Assembly: GCA_029747015.1 (NCBI GenBank)
Contig: JAKOGI010000138.1
Coordinates: forward strand, 532,501-596,500
Reading direction: 5' to 3'
DNA: 64,000 nucleotides
From: Carnegiea gigantea
Lineage: Eukaryota; Streptophyta; Magnoliopsida; Caryophyllales; Cactaceae
Below the pieces are notes generated by a model. It was not told the DNA's origin and did not search any database. It saw only the letters and a program-made list of their open reading frames with translations. Of this stretch, positions 20,791-33,190 are shown one piece after another. A program made the translations under genes and the position numbers. Position 1 is the stretch's first letter. Each line of letters begins with the position of its first letter.

Positions 20791-21179
20791 AAGATGGGTG
20801 TGAAGGACAGAGAAAGGGAGAAAGCAAAAAGAGGGCTTCAAATAAAACGAAATTTAGAAAGGGAGAGGGAATAAATTGGGTTTTTAATTAAAATGGGGTT
20901 TAAAAAGTTCAAGGAGGGAGGGCAGAGAGAAAGGCGTGAGATCTTTGATGACATGGAATTACATAAAATAAAAAACTACCATGGTTTTGGTTCAATGATC
21001 AGCTATGTCAACAAAACACCTGCCACATCACAACACCGCCGAGTTCTACCAAACTTAACTTGGTGGTGGTGTATTATTGTCAAACACAGTGAAAGTTGAG
21101 ACTGTTAATATCCAACTTTAAACATGGTTTAGTTTCATCCAATACCCATAAACTTTGGATTATTTTGATCCAAAAATCC
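20791..21179 (-). repeat. Right terminal inverted repeat of the MULE
   Basis: Inverted copy of 15295-15674. On the minus strand it begins GGATTTTTGGATCAAAATAA. It likely carries the promoter for the minus-strand GRF ORF. Confidence 0.9.
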
Positions 21180-21469
21180 TTTTCCAATTCATCACATTCT
21201 GCCAATAGATAATACTGCTCATCGTGTGTCATTTTCTACTATTAGTAGATTTTACTTGCAAATTATAATGTCCAATTGGTTCGATAGTGACTACATACGA
21301 CTGGCAAGTGAGGCGCGCATTTTGTGAGTGGGGCGCTAGACCATAGTGTATAAAATCATATCGCTGCAAACATTTCGCAAAAAGAAGCCATAGTATAGCA
21401 GTCAGCTAATATGGTGTATTTGTAGTGCATCTAGATCATGGGTTTGATTCCTAGTATGGTCACTTTCAG

Positions 21470-21972
21470 TCTATTTTTAAAAAATTTAAAATTATTTACT
21501 TGACATGAATGGTTTCTATAAGATTGTTTGCTTTGTGTGAAAATTAGAAGATTGGGTTTCCCTTATGATAAATATAATTACTATTTCAAAATTTAACATT
21601 ATTTTCTTCCTCTACAGATTATTATTTCTTCCCTAAAAATATTTATTATTAGGAATAGAGATGTTTAGTACACATTAATTATATACACAAAAGTACTTAA
21701 TCATCAATAAATTACAGATATGGTATTTTATTTTGCAATGAAAGCCTAGTTCCAATTTTTTGAAAATTTATTTATTTTGATAAGCACATAAAACCAATGA
21801 AGCTATAATTAAAAGTTTCCCTAATTTTAACTTCCCCTCACTTCATTACTTTTATCTTTAGCTAAAGTTGCTTAACTATAAGGTATTGCTCACTAAACAT
21901 TTAGGTATAACCTGTTACTACAAGAACAACAATAACAACAACAATGACAATAACAATAACAATAACAATAAC

Positions 21973-22012
<40 letters not shown>

Positions 22013-23570
22013 TGCATTACTGACATTACCATATATACTAATGAGGATTACTAGATATGTTGGTCAACATATATACCCAAGGTGCATTGCACCCTTACAT
22101 ACTTGAGAGGATGATTACCCTAACTAGTGAGCAATACAATCTATGTTAGCGTGGAGGTGTTAGTGACAAATGAGTAACACTAATACGACACAACGCACTA
22201 AACATATATTGTAACTTATTAAATAGATAACACAACTCACTAAATTCTTTTAAACTCTTTTAAATTATGCTATATCTAGAAAAAAAAATGTACTATAACT
22301 TACTAGACAAGTATCATACCAGATGTTTGCTCACTGAAGCTATTTATAAGCTTACAGTATGAACAATAAAGTGCATTTGCTCACTCAATTTTTTTAAAAT
22401 TATATTTTATGACAATGCATTTGTCAAAATTTTAAAAACTGTTTTCTTGACATGAATGATTTCCTAGGATTGTTTGCTTTATATGAAAATTTAAAAGATT
22501 GAGTTTTTCTTATAATAAATATAATTACTATTTTAAAAATTTAACATTATTTACTTCCTCTAAAGATTTTTATTTCTTCCCTACAAACAAAGATGTTTAC
22601 TATTAGGAATAGAAACGTTTAGTCCTCATTAACTTTATACACAAAATTAGTTAATGATCAATAAACAATGAATACAATATTTTATTTTTTTTACGAAAGC
22701 CTAGTTTCATGTTTTTTAATTTTATTTATTTTGACACGTATAGAAAACCAATGAACATATAATCAAACATTTCTTACTTTTAACATTCGCTTATTTCATT
22801 ACTTTTAACTTTAATTGATGTTGCTTAAATATAAGGTATTACTTATTAAGCATTAAAATGTAGCTCACTAATATGAGACAATATCAATAACAATAACAAT
22901 AATAATAAGCATCAAAATAATAGTAACGATAATGATAATAGTAGTACTAGTAGTAGCAATAATATTAGTGAGCATTGCTATATATATTAGTCAGCATTAT
23001 TGGATATGTTGGTGAGCATACGTAAGGAGCACTACACCCTTATACATTTGACATGATGATTACATGAATTAGTGAGCAACACAGTTTGTATTAGTAAGTA
23101 GGTGCTAGTGACTAGTGAGCAATGCTAATACAAGATAATTCACTCAACATATGTTGTAGATCACTAAACATCTACCACAGCTCACTAAACTATTTTAAGT
23201 TCTTTTAAATTGTACTATGGCTGAAAAACAAATACTATAGATCACTAAACAAACATCATACTAGAAGTTTGCTCACTATAACTATTTATATGCTAACAAT
23301 ATGAATAATAAAGTGTATTTGCTCATTAAGTTTTTTTAAATTATATTTTTTGATAATCTATTTGTCTCCAAGCATGTACTATAACTTAGCAAAAGTTACA
23401 GTCCAACTACTAAAACATGTACTATGACAAACATACACCACAAATCACTAAACATATATTACAACTCACCAAATTGTTTATCTTCTTTTAAATTATACTA
23501 TTACGTACTAAACATATATTATAGCTCACTGAACAAATATCATAATAGAATTTGCTCCTAAAATTGTGCA
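21470..23570. repeat. Tandem array, ~947-bp AT-rich monomer
   Basis: Two nearly complete direct copies and one partial copy. The anchor TTGACATGAATG-type sequence starts at about 21501 and 22448 (period 947). A third partial copy from about 23380 shares CACTAAACATATATTA and CTTCTTTTAAATTATACTA. Each monomer has AGTGAGCA-type motifs in its middle and the reverse complement (GCTCACTAA) towards its end, so it could fold back. It contains an AAC/AAT microsatellite (21924-22012 in copy 1, degenerate in copy 2). No coding content was seen. Confidence 0.75.
21924..22012. repeat. (AAC)n/(AAT)n microsatellite
   Basis: Imperfect AAC/AATAAC units passing into about 16 AAT units. The second copy of the 947-bp monomer has a degenerate version near 22890-22960. 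Confidence 0.95.
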
Positions 23571-23727
23571 TAATGTTATTTGCTTCCTTTTTTGTTATAG
23601 AAAAGTTTGATCATGGAAAAAAAATGAAGCATCCTTGTATTAGAAAAATGTTTATTTATGGATATTTGGTTATTATTTAAACAAATCAAATTATTAATAT
23701 GAAAGGAGATTAAATGAAAGTCTTAAT

Positions 23728-23778
<51 letters not shown>

Positions 23779-24790
23779 AATAATAATAATAATAAAAAAT
23801 AAGCCAAATCCGAATGTACAGGTGTAAGTATTACTAAGTTATACAGTATTCTTAGTGAGCCGAATTTGCATATATAGTAATATATTTTAGTGAGATATAT
23901 AGTATTTTTAGTGAGCCGGGCTCTGATGAACAGAAGCATAGTTTAGTCAGTTATACAATGTTCCTAGTGAGTTGAAATCTAGTTGTACAAATACTTATGT
24001 ATAGTGGGCTATATGATACAACAACTGGATTTTACATTTTTTTTATAACCACTAGAAGATTTCTGTGTTTTTTGTTTTCGCTGGGGGGTTGAAAACATCA
24101 TTATCTTGTAAGATTTGTATCTTGGATGAAATCGTCCCATCTGATCAAAATGTAAAAAGGGCATTTTGGATATTAGTAATTCCACCTTTAGGTGATAGTG
24201 GACGACAATAATATGACCTTTAAAATTATCGCTCACCATTCCAGCCATGGGGGGAGTACTTATTGTCATTATACCAATTTCAAGTTTGGAACACTTTGAC
24301 TGACTAGTTTAGTTATATGTTAGTTTATTTATCACATGTGAAAGATGTGTCGGAAAACATGACCAAAATACTACCAAATATAACAAATAAGTTATTACCT
24401 CTCAAAGTGATGAGTGAACTTGTCTATGATATGATAGTATCACAAATAAAATAAATACCTTGAAATTTAGAAATTAATTATGTGATAGCCTACTTATCAC
24501 ATTTGAATGACACTAGTATATTTAAAAAAAAAAAAATCCCCAAAGATCAGGATGTCAGGTGTCAAATGTAATGATCGGATTATTCATGTCCATGTGTCAA
24601 ATATGAGATTATTGGTATTAAAAAAATTCGGAAAAAAATGGTTGGATTATAAAAGAAGTTGGTGTATATAAGAATACTGATTTCCGAGCAGGCAATCGTC
24701 CCAAAGAATACCTCGATGTATGAGGTCCAACTACTAGCCATTTCGCTAGAATGCACGTCTAAACATATAAACAAAGGTAGCAGTAGAGTG
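23571..24790. other. AT-rich region without recognised gene; (AAC)n(AAT)n at 23726-23796
   Basis: Contains a trinucleotide microsatellite of about 17 AAC and 6 AAT units, and further TTAGTGAGC copies near 23855 and 23910 like those in the array to the left. The remainder is unassigned. Confidence 0.6.
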
Positions 24791-25346
24791 TAGGGATGGC
24801 AATGGAGTGGGTACAGAACGGGTTGAGTCATACCTGTACTTATATCCATTTTCGAAAATTGTACCTATATCAGTACTCGTATCATCGGGTATTAAAAAAT
24901 AAAATCCATAACCATACCTGTTGGAATTGCGGGTTTGCGGGTTTCATTCGGGTTCACATAGACAAATGAAAATTAATGCCTATATGCAATCAATATCTAG
25001 GTACGATATATATATGTGTCATTATAAGATTGCACAGTTGTGATATTTTAGACATATATTATTTAGAAATGTGAAATCAAGTATATTATTGACTAATTTT
25101 TTGTTAGAAGGGTTTAGATTTAACTTAAACCGGAAAAATGTTAAACCAAAATATTTTTTATCTTATTTTAAAAACGGATACAGGTGGGGTGTGGATATGG
25201 GGCAGGTGAGGCCTATATCCATACACGTACCCGTTTTTCAATATCCACCCCATATCTATTTAAAATTTATTTTCATCACCCATTTAGATTTTAAATAGGG
25301 TAGATTTATATGTTTTAAATAGATACGGATTTTATTGTTATCCTTG
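24791..25346. mobile_element. hAT-type MITE, 556 bp
   Basis: Flanked by a perfect 8-bp duplication GTAGAGTG at 24783-24790 and 25347-25354. The left end is TAGGGATGGCAATGGAGTGG; the right end on the other strand is CAAGGATAACAATAAAATCC, an imperfect inverted repeat differing mainly by transitions. Subterminal GGGT/ACCCG-rich blocks (GAACGGGTTG, ATTCGGGTT, CGTACCCG) are typical of this hAT MITE class. No coding capacity. Confidence 0.82.
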
Positions 25347-25354
25347 GTAGAGTG

Positions 25355-25985
25355 CCGGGTGATGTCATATGATATCATTCAAGTGGTGAATTACTTTAAA
25401 GTGATTGGTTTCATATATGGGCGGTGATAGCTGGGTTTGTAATGTTATGCAAGCTTGATTTTTTAAACTTTACTTGATTGGGCTTATATAGGTTGGTAGC
25501 CCCACCTCACTTAGTCAAATAAATAAAGGCATACACCTATTAACAATTTTTCTCTTTCTTGTTTTTTTTTTTTTTTCAAATCATGTTTTTTATTTTTCAA
25601 ACCTTTTGCACATGTTTTTTTTTGGGACTTCTACGCATGTATTGCTAGTTTGGGTTTGTGAGCTTTGTAACTAGTACCACTTTTTTTTTCTTTTCTTTTC
25701 CTTTTTGTTGGTTTCTAGCTCATTTTTCTTTTGTGGTTGGCAAAATAAGATGCAATTTTATTCATTCTCATGACTATTCATTATATTTTTTAATAATAAG
25801 GAAATACTTGACTATTTGTTATTTCTTTTAATTTTTATCTTTTTTCGCTTTGCCTTTTTAATATTTTTATATTGATATTTTAAGTTAAACCAAGTTCTAA
25901 AATGTCCACATTAAGTTCTAAATTTAAGAACCAAACATGATCTTTCTCCTCTTCTTATATGAAAATAATATAAATAATAATTTAT
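25355..25985. other. AT-rich intergenic DNA with T-tracts
   Basis: Homopolymer T-rich DNA; nothing recognised. Confidence 0.5.
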
Positions 25986-27995
25986 GAGTAACCACAATGC
26001 TTATTTACAGACCAAATAAATGACCGTACATTTACAACCTGACTATAGCGCTAACAACTAAAATGCTTATTTCAACACATTCAACATATGCTTATTTATA
26101 TTACTAAATAAATTCTCATTGACGAATATCTGTGAACTTAATATAACATTCATATCTAGACCAAATAAATGCTTATCTAAACAACAAAAAATTATTTTTC
26201 AATTTATGAAACAAATGCTTATGTTGACGTGTGATCATTCAAAACCAACTTCACCGACAAGCTGAAATACACTATAACCAAAATGCTTATCTATGAACGA
26301 TCCAAATGCTTATGTTAAAATAATCAAAATGCTTATCTACATGCCAAACAAATGATGATTGCTATCTACACATGAACCATAATGTACTTTTTTTTAGCAT
26401 TATAGTTGATCTTAACATTGAAAATTAGCAACTATAGTGTGTAGATAAGCATTTTGGTTATTTGGAGATAGATGTTTTGAATTGTATTCTATAATTAGTT
26501 TATAGATGTTATATGAGCATTATCCAAATCTGTTGAAGTATTTTGTAACTTGTACATGAGCATTTTAGTTGTTTCTAAATAAAATCGACAATTTACAATA
26601 ATAAATTATTACTATAACATGCATGTCCTAAATAAATGTTTATCTAAACACTAAACAATTATTTTTTGATTTATGAAACAAATGCTTATCTTGACGTATG
26701 ACTAGTTCAAACTTACTTTATTAGAAGCTAAGATACATTAACCAAAATTCTTATTTATAGGTGACCAAAATACTTATGTAAAAACAATCAAGATGTTTAT
26801 TTACACACTCAATGAATGCTCATTGCGATTTACATATCAACTATAATGGTCACACCTTCATAGCATTATAGTTGATCTATAGATATTGATAATAAGCATC
26901 TGTATAGTATGTACATGAGCCTTTTGGTTCTTTAGAGATAAACCATTTAAATTATGTAATAAAGTTAGTTTCTAGATGTTATATGAGCATTTTTTAAATG
27001 TGTGCAAAAGAATTTGGTAATTTGGATATAAGCATTTTAGTTGTTTGTCAAAATAGAATTGAGAAGACAAAATAATAAATAGTTACTATAACATGTATAT
27101 GCATACCAAATAAATGTTTATCTAAACACCAAAAAAATTTTCCGATTTGTTTTAACTGCTTATTTTTGGCATATGACTACTTAAAAATGATTTCATTGAT
27201 AAACCATAATGCCCAAACCAAACGCTTACCTACAAACGACCAAAATGCTTATGTGAATGCTTGTCTACATATGAAACCAATGGCTCATTGCCGTCTACAT
27301 ATCAACTATGATCCTTACCTAACAGCATTGTAGTTGATCTATAGACATTGATAATAAGCATCTACAATGTGTGAATAAGCAGTTTAGTTGTTTGGAGATA
27401 AACCTTTTTAATAATATTACATAATTAGTTTGAAGATATTATATGAGCATTTTAAAACTATGTAGGTAGGCATTTTATAGATTCCATATAAGCATTTTAG
27501 TCGTTTGTGAAATATAATTGGGAAGAGAAAATAATATAGTCACTATAACATTCATATCCATAGCAAATAAATGCTTATCTAAACAATAAACAATTATTTT
27601 TATTTACGAAATAAATGTTTATTTTGACATATGACCATTTAAACCAACTTCATAGGTAAGCCAAAACACACTAACCAAAATGTGCATGTAAAAACAACCA
27701 AATTGCTTGTGTGTGTATCAAATAAATGCACATTGCCATCTACCTATCAACTATAATGCTTGACGTTATGGTTTTATAGTTTATCTATAGACGTTGATAA
27801 TAAGCATCGATTTAGTATGTAGATAATCATTCTAGTTATTCAGAGATAAACCTTTAGAATTGTGTTACGTGTTTAGTTTGTTGATTTTATACGGATATTT
27901 TTCTAAATGTGTAGTTTAGCATTTTGCTATTTGCATATAAGCATCTTAGTTATTTGTAAAATAAAATTAAGAACATAAAACATTTTGTAGTTATT
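25986..27995. repeat. Tandem array, ~467-bp monomer with inverted arms
   Basis: About four direct copies. The anchor ATAACAT, followed by an AAATAAATG(C/T)TTATCTAAAC segment, occurs at 26143, 26614, 27088 and 27545 (periods 471, 474 and 457); a partial unit precedes the first. In every monomer the left half carries AAATGCTTAT(CT) motifs and the right half carries the reverse complement (AGATAAGCATTTTGG), with a GTTGATCTATAGA-type segment at the centre, so each unit is an imperfect palindrome. No coding content. It could be a local satellite or a foldback-like element that expanded in tandem. Confidence 0.78.
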
Positions 27996-29009
27996 AGAAA
28001 AATACAACATTAAAAGAACTCCTCGAACCTATAGAAAAGAAAAGAGATAGATTGACAAATTGGATAAGTACGAATAATGAGACAATGAATTAAAACAAAC
28101 CCGCAATAAATTGGTTATGTATAAAAAAAATTCTTTATTATTAAAAATTATGCCTCATTTGTTTTTAAAAAAAAAACAGATACTTTGTGCAAATTAATAA
28201 GCAGTATACGTACAGCATCTGAGTTTACTAATTAAAAAATACAAATAGAAACACGATGGGGAAACAAGTAAAATAGTTTTTTTAAAACAAAAGTCAAATA
28301 ATTTCACTAACTAAAGAATGCCATCTTGTAATTGAAAACAAAAGGTTAAATAATTTTAAAAACAAGAATTCTATTTGATTGTACTAATTATTAAAAAGAG
28401 CTCAAGACAAAGGGAGACATAGCTTATTTACTATTAAAAAAAAAAAACTCAAAAGGTCCAAAGTGTGCTAGTGCAAAAGGACAATGTAATCCTAGTGTCA
28501 AATGTCTTGGGCCTACAGTGCTACATAGTCCTAGTTTGATGGATTGTTTTTTGCTTGGTCTATGATGCAATATAAACCTGATTTTTACAAATTTCACATT
28601 GGGATTGGACTAAATTTCCTCAGCCTACCTAACTATGTAGGCTGAGGTCTACAATATAATAACTGGTTGGACTTTTGTCTTCTTAAGTTACTTGACTGCA
28701 AGTCCATGGCCGGGTACTTTGCGCATGAATGGGTCTCTATATTCTATTGTTAAGTTGCCTAAGAAATTGGTGATTGACCCAAAAAGATACAAGTAATATT
28801 GCAGTCCTTCTGAACATGACTTCACGTAGCACAATCCAAGTCTTCATAAGCTATTATGTGTCTAGAGAATTGATCCGCCAATCATATCTCACGTTGTCAG
28901 GCATAGCTCATAATCCAACCAATTGAAACATTATTACATGCCTCCCATTTGCACAACTTAGCCTGGTCATTATATGGATAAGGAGTTATTCCTAGCAAAA
29001 ATTTGAATT
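27996..29009. other. AT-rich DNA left of copia C
   Basis: No gene is recognised. An 11-bp perfect inverted repeat (CCTCAGCCTAC at 28618-28628, GTAGGCTGAGG at 28637-28647; 8-bp loop) is the only structured item seen. Confidence 0.5.
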
Positions 29010-29553
29010 TGTTGGGTTTAGTGGCCCAAATTCTATCCTCCACGGAGCTACAAAGGGCTTGGCCACAATCCATGACCAAACACACTTCAGCCGCTGCTTC
29101 TAGAGCCCACCACAGTCCGTCCGTGGCATTGACCATGGTCCATGGTGATGTGCAGTGCCAAAGCTGCTAGAGTTTTCTCGATCTTGACCTACTGATCACT
29201 TTATAAGGGGCCAAGCCTTGGGCTCTAAAACATCATCAAGCGCACAAGCATCATTGAGCATCTAGAAGGTTGTTCCTCGCCTTGATTAGCTATTAGTTAT
29301 ACTATTCTTGTTTTGTGAAAGAACGTTCTAAGTGAATTTGTAATTACTAATTGATCTCTTCTTACAGCACTTCGCTCTAAGATCAATTCTATACTCTCTC
29401 ATCACCATAGTAGATTCTTTGCTCATCACCGCCCATGATTTTTCATGTTTAGAGTTTTTCACGTAAATCTTAGTGTTTGTTCTTTTTATCTTGTTATTAT
29501 TCTATTTTGTGATTCCTTGTTGCTGACAATCAAATCCTAAGTGATCATAACAA
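29010..29553 (+). repeat. 5' LTR of copia C
   Basis: Starts TGTTGGGTTTAGTGGCCC and ends GATCATAACA. It matches 41324-41810 over its length, for example GGGCTTGGCCACRATCCATG, TCTCGATCTTGACCTACTGA (TTCCTCGATCTTGACC in the partner) and GAGCATCTAGAAGG. It has a 60-bp segment near 29420-29480 that the other LTR lacks. Confidence 0.9.
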
Positions 29554-29555
29554 GT

Positions 29556-29567
29556 GGTTTCGGAGCA
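29556..29567 (+). other. Primer binding site of copia C
   Basis: TGGTTTCGGAGC, two bases after the LTR, a diverged form of the TGGTATCAGAGC site for initiator methionine tRNA. Confidence 0.65.
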
Positions 29568-29578
29568 CCACTTATAGG

Positions 29579-32500
29579 ATGGCAACAATCACAAAGTTCG
29601 ATATTCTCACATTCGATGGGAAGAAGACTTTTAATATGTTGAAGATCTAGATGATGACTGTTCTCTCCCAGAATGGGTTAAAGAAAGTTTTTGGTGGTAA
29701 AACCAAGAAACTCGCTACCATAGCAGACGAACAGTGGAAGAAGTTTGATGAAAATGCTCTCTCGACTGGTTGACAACCCATGTTCTCCGTGAAGTTCTAG
29801 ATAAAACCACCACGATAAATCTCTAACTTTGATTAGAAATGTTATATATAACCCAAACCCTAGCAAACAAGATTCATCTAAAAGAACATCTGTAGACGTT
29901 TTTTATGTCAGAAGGTATTCCTATCCAAAACAACCTTGATGAGTTCAATTCTAGTATTTTGATATGAAAAATCTGGATGTGAAAATCGAGGATGCAGATG
30001 AATCAATATTGTTGGTTGTCACATTGACGCCCTCCTATGAGCACTTCAAGGAAATGTTGTTATACAGTGACAATGATACTTTATCTTTTGAGGATGTTAA
30101 GGTTAACTTATTGTTTAAAGAAAAGTTTGACCTTGAAATGCGTTTTGATGACAAAGCTGAAGGTTTGCTAATAAGAGGAAGGACCTCTAAAAAGGAGGGC
30201 ACAAGTAGGAGAAACTCTATATCAAAGTCAAAGGGACATAAATCCAGCAAATTTTGCAAATACTGCAAAAAGTCAGGACACTTAGTTGCTGAATGTTGCG
30301 AATCGAAGACCAGAAAGGAAAAGGAAGAAAGAAACAATTAATCCGTAGAAGCTCCGATTGTTGACTCTAGGTCGGATGGTGATGTTCTACTTATCACCAC
30401 CACAGATAACAGAGGTGCTACTGAGTTCGTTCTAGATTCTGGTTGCACCTATCATATGTGTCCTTCCAGTGACTGGTTTTCAACATACAAGCCGCAGGAT
30501 TCAGACGCGGTCTTCATGGGCAATGACGCCCAATGCAATGTTGTTGGCATCAACACCATTCAAATCAAAACTCATGATGGCATATTGAGGACTCTTTTTA
30601 ATATCCGTCATATTCCTTACCTGAAGCGCAATTGTATTTCACTTGGCACCTGTGAATCCAATGGGTGCAAGTATTCAGCTGAAAGGTAGAGTTTTGAAAA
30701 TCTCCAAGGGTGCTCTGGTTCTCATGAAGGGCGAAATACGTAGGAGTCTTTACATTCTCCAAGGTTCTACCGTGACTGGCTCTGATGTAGTCACCATCAC
30801 CTCATCCGAAGTAGACCATACTTGACTGTGGCATGCTCGCTTGAGCCATATGAGTGAGAAGGGAAAGACGATTCTAAGCAAGCGAGGTCTTCTTGGCAGC
30901 GAAGGTATAGATAAACTTGATTTCTGTGATCATTATATATTTGGGAAACAAAAGAGAGTCAGTTTCTCTACAGCAGCGCACCATGCTAAAGGTACCCTTG
31001 ATTACATTCATTCTGACTTGTGGGGCCCCTCTAGAGTTCCTTCTTTGGAGGGAAACACTATATGCTGACCTTTATAGATAGTTTCTCCCAAAGAGTCTGG
31101 GTTTATTTTTTGAGGAAGAAAAACAAGGCATTCCCCATATTCGAGAAGTTCAAAGCTCTTGTTAAGAACCAGACAAGGAGGAAGATAAAGAAGCTCAAGA
31201 CTGATAATGGTCTTGGGTTTTATGAGTCAGATTTTAATGAGTTATGTGACATTCAGGGTATTGCAAAATATAAGACCCTGGTCAAGAAGCCTCAGCAACG
31301 CTAATTTATCACATCGTTATGACTTTTCAATCGAAATTGTTTCTACTGCCTGCTATTTGGTGAATTGGTCTCCACACTCTTCAATTGATTTCAAAATCCC
31401 AGAAAAAGTCTGGTCAGGTAATTCAGTTGACTAATTTATTCTAAGAGTATTTGGATATTCTACCTATACACATGTTAATAATGGGAAGCTAGCTCCTAGG
31501 GCTGTTAAATGCATGTTTCTCGATTATTTATCTGAATCTAAGGGATACCGGTTATGGTGTCCTGACTTCAAAAAGATAATTCAAAGTTAGGATATTACCT
31601 TCAATGAAACTGCTATGTTTTCTCCTAAAAAAGAGTCTAAAATTTGTTCAGATGATCAGCAAGATACCAGTGAGAAGGTGGAGCTAGAGGTTCCAACAAA
31701 TGTCCCTCAAGGTGGAACCACTTTAGCTCATTCTAGCAGTGAGGTCCATTTTGAAGAAACCAATTCTAATATTCTATGTTCAGCTGAACCGCAGACTACA
31801 GATACTTTCTCCATTGCTCATGACAAACCACAAAGAACTATCAGGAAGCCTGCATGTTATATCACTAATGATGAGAGTGGGCTGATTGCATATGTTCTAG
31901 ATGTTGCACAGGAGATACTTGAAGGTGTTGAACCTTGTCCTTATTCTAAAGCCATCTCCCGGCCCAACTCCTCAAATTGGCTTATAGCAACGCAAGAAGA
32001 GATACAGAGTTTGTACAAAAATGAGACATCTGAGGTATGTGAATTGTCAAAAGGTCATCATGCTTTGATAGTCAAGTGGATCTACAAATGGAAGGAGGGT
32101 ATTCCTGGGGTGAGAATGCGAGGTGGAAAGAACGGCTGGTTGTTTGAGGCTGTAACCAGAAGAAAGGTATTGACTTTAATGAAGTTTTTTCTTATGTAGT
32201 ACATCATACCTCCATTAGGGTGTTATTTGCTTTTGTTGCTCTTTGTTATTTCGAGTTGGAGCAACTAGATGTGAAAATAGCATTTCTTCATGGGGAATTG
32301 GAGGAAGAAATATACATGAAGCAACCTGAGGGTTTTATAGCTGCTAGAAGGAAAAATCATGTTTGCCACATAAGGAAGTCCCTATATGGCCTAAAACAAG
32401 CACCACGACAATGGTACAAAAGGTTTGATGCCTTCACGATAAGATAAGGCTATACACATTGTCATTATGACAACTATGTATATTTTCAACAATTTGGTCG

Positions 32501-33190
32501 GTCCTTCATTTATCTACCGTTGTATGTTGATGACATGCTCATTGCTTCCAAGGATAAGTTCTTGATGAACAACTTGAAACAAAAACTCAGTAATGGGTTC
32601 GAAATGAATGACCTAGGTGCAGTTGAGAAGATACTCAGCATAGAGATTCATAGGGATCGTAAGGCCGATAAGCTCTAGCTATCTCGAAGGAAGTATCTTA
32701 GAAAAGTCCTTGATAGGCTCAATATGAATAGCTGTAAATAAGAGTTCACTCCTCTAGCTATACACTTCAAACTATTAGCCGAGTTCTATCCAACATATGA
32801 GGAAGAAATGATGAAAATGTCTCATGTTCCCTATTCTAATGCAGTGGGCAACCTCATGTATGCTACGACATGCACTTGACTTGACTTATCCTATGCTATT
32901 AGCGTGGTGAGCCCCTACATGCACAATCCTAGTAAGGATCATTGCGAGGCTGTAAATGGATTCTTCGCTATGTGAAGGGTTCTCTGGATAGATGCCTGGT
33001 ATTTGATAAGTCCAAAATGGCAACTTATGATGATTACGATGGAGATCTTGATCGCAAACACTCTATTTCTGGCTACATTTTCACTCTATGCGCAGTTGCT
33101 ATCTCTTGGAAAGCATCCGTATAGTCTATTGCAACTTTATCTACTACTGAGGCTGAATACATTGCTACAAGTTGTGCAACTAAGCGTGTT
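29579..33190 (+). pseudogene. Copia C gag-pol, first part (gag to RNase H)
   Basis: Gag begins at about 29579 (MATITKFDI) and soon meets stops. Its C-terminal part (29964-30341) is open and keeps an intact zinc knuckle (CKYCKKSGHLVAEC). Then follow the protease (VLDSGCTYHMCP, about 30430), GAG-pre-integrase (WHARLSHMSEKG, about 30830), and integrase with HSDLWGP and TDNGLGF. The segment that should hold the catalytic glutamate is deleted: KKPQQ joins directly to a later block near 31300. Reverse transcriptase keeps [38 protein letters not shown] and LYVDDMLIA (about 32525). RNase H keeps STTEAEYIATS, after which the LTR element interrupts at ATKRV. Numerous stops and frameshifts; inactive. 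Confidence 0.9.

Larger units (their letters stand above)
15295..21179 (+). mobile_element. Full-length Mutator-like element (MULE) with long TIRs
   Basis: A 5885-bp element with terminal inverted repeats of about 380-390 bp (15295-15674 and 20791-21179), both ending in GGAT-TTGGATCAAAATA-type sequence. The flanking 9-bp direct repeats are TTTCGCAAT at 15286-15294 and TTTTCCAAT at 21180-21188, seven of nine matching. A 9-bp duplication with long TIRs is the Mutator signature. Inside are a plus-strand MURA-type transposase relic (16062-19397) and a minus-strand GRF-zinc-finger relic (about 20060-20620), in convergent orientation. TIR identity is roughly 80% by eye, so the element is old and its genes are broken. 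Confidence 0.88.

Noticed and set aside
21420..21470. B-box-like GGTTTGATTCC suggesting a tRNA or SINE head
   Set aside because: No convincing A box, acceptor stem or cloverleaf, and no SINE tail follows.
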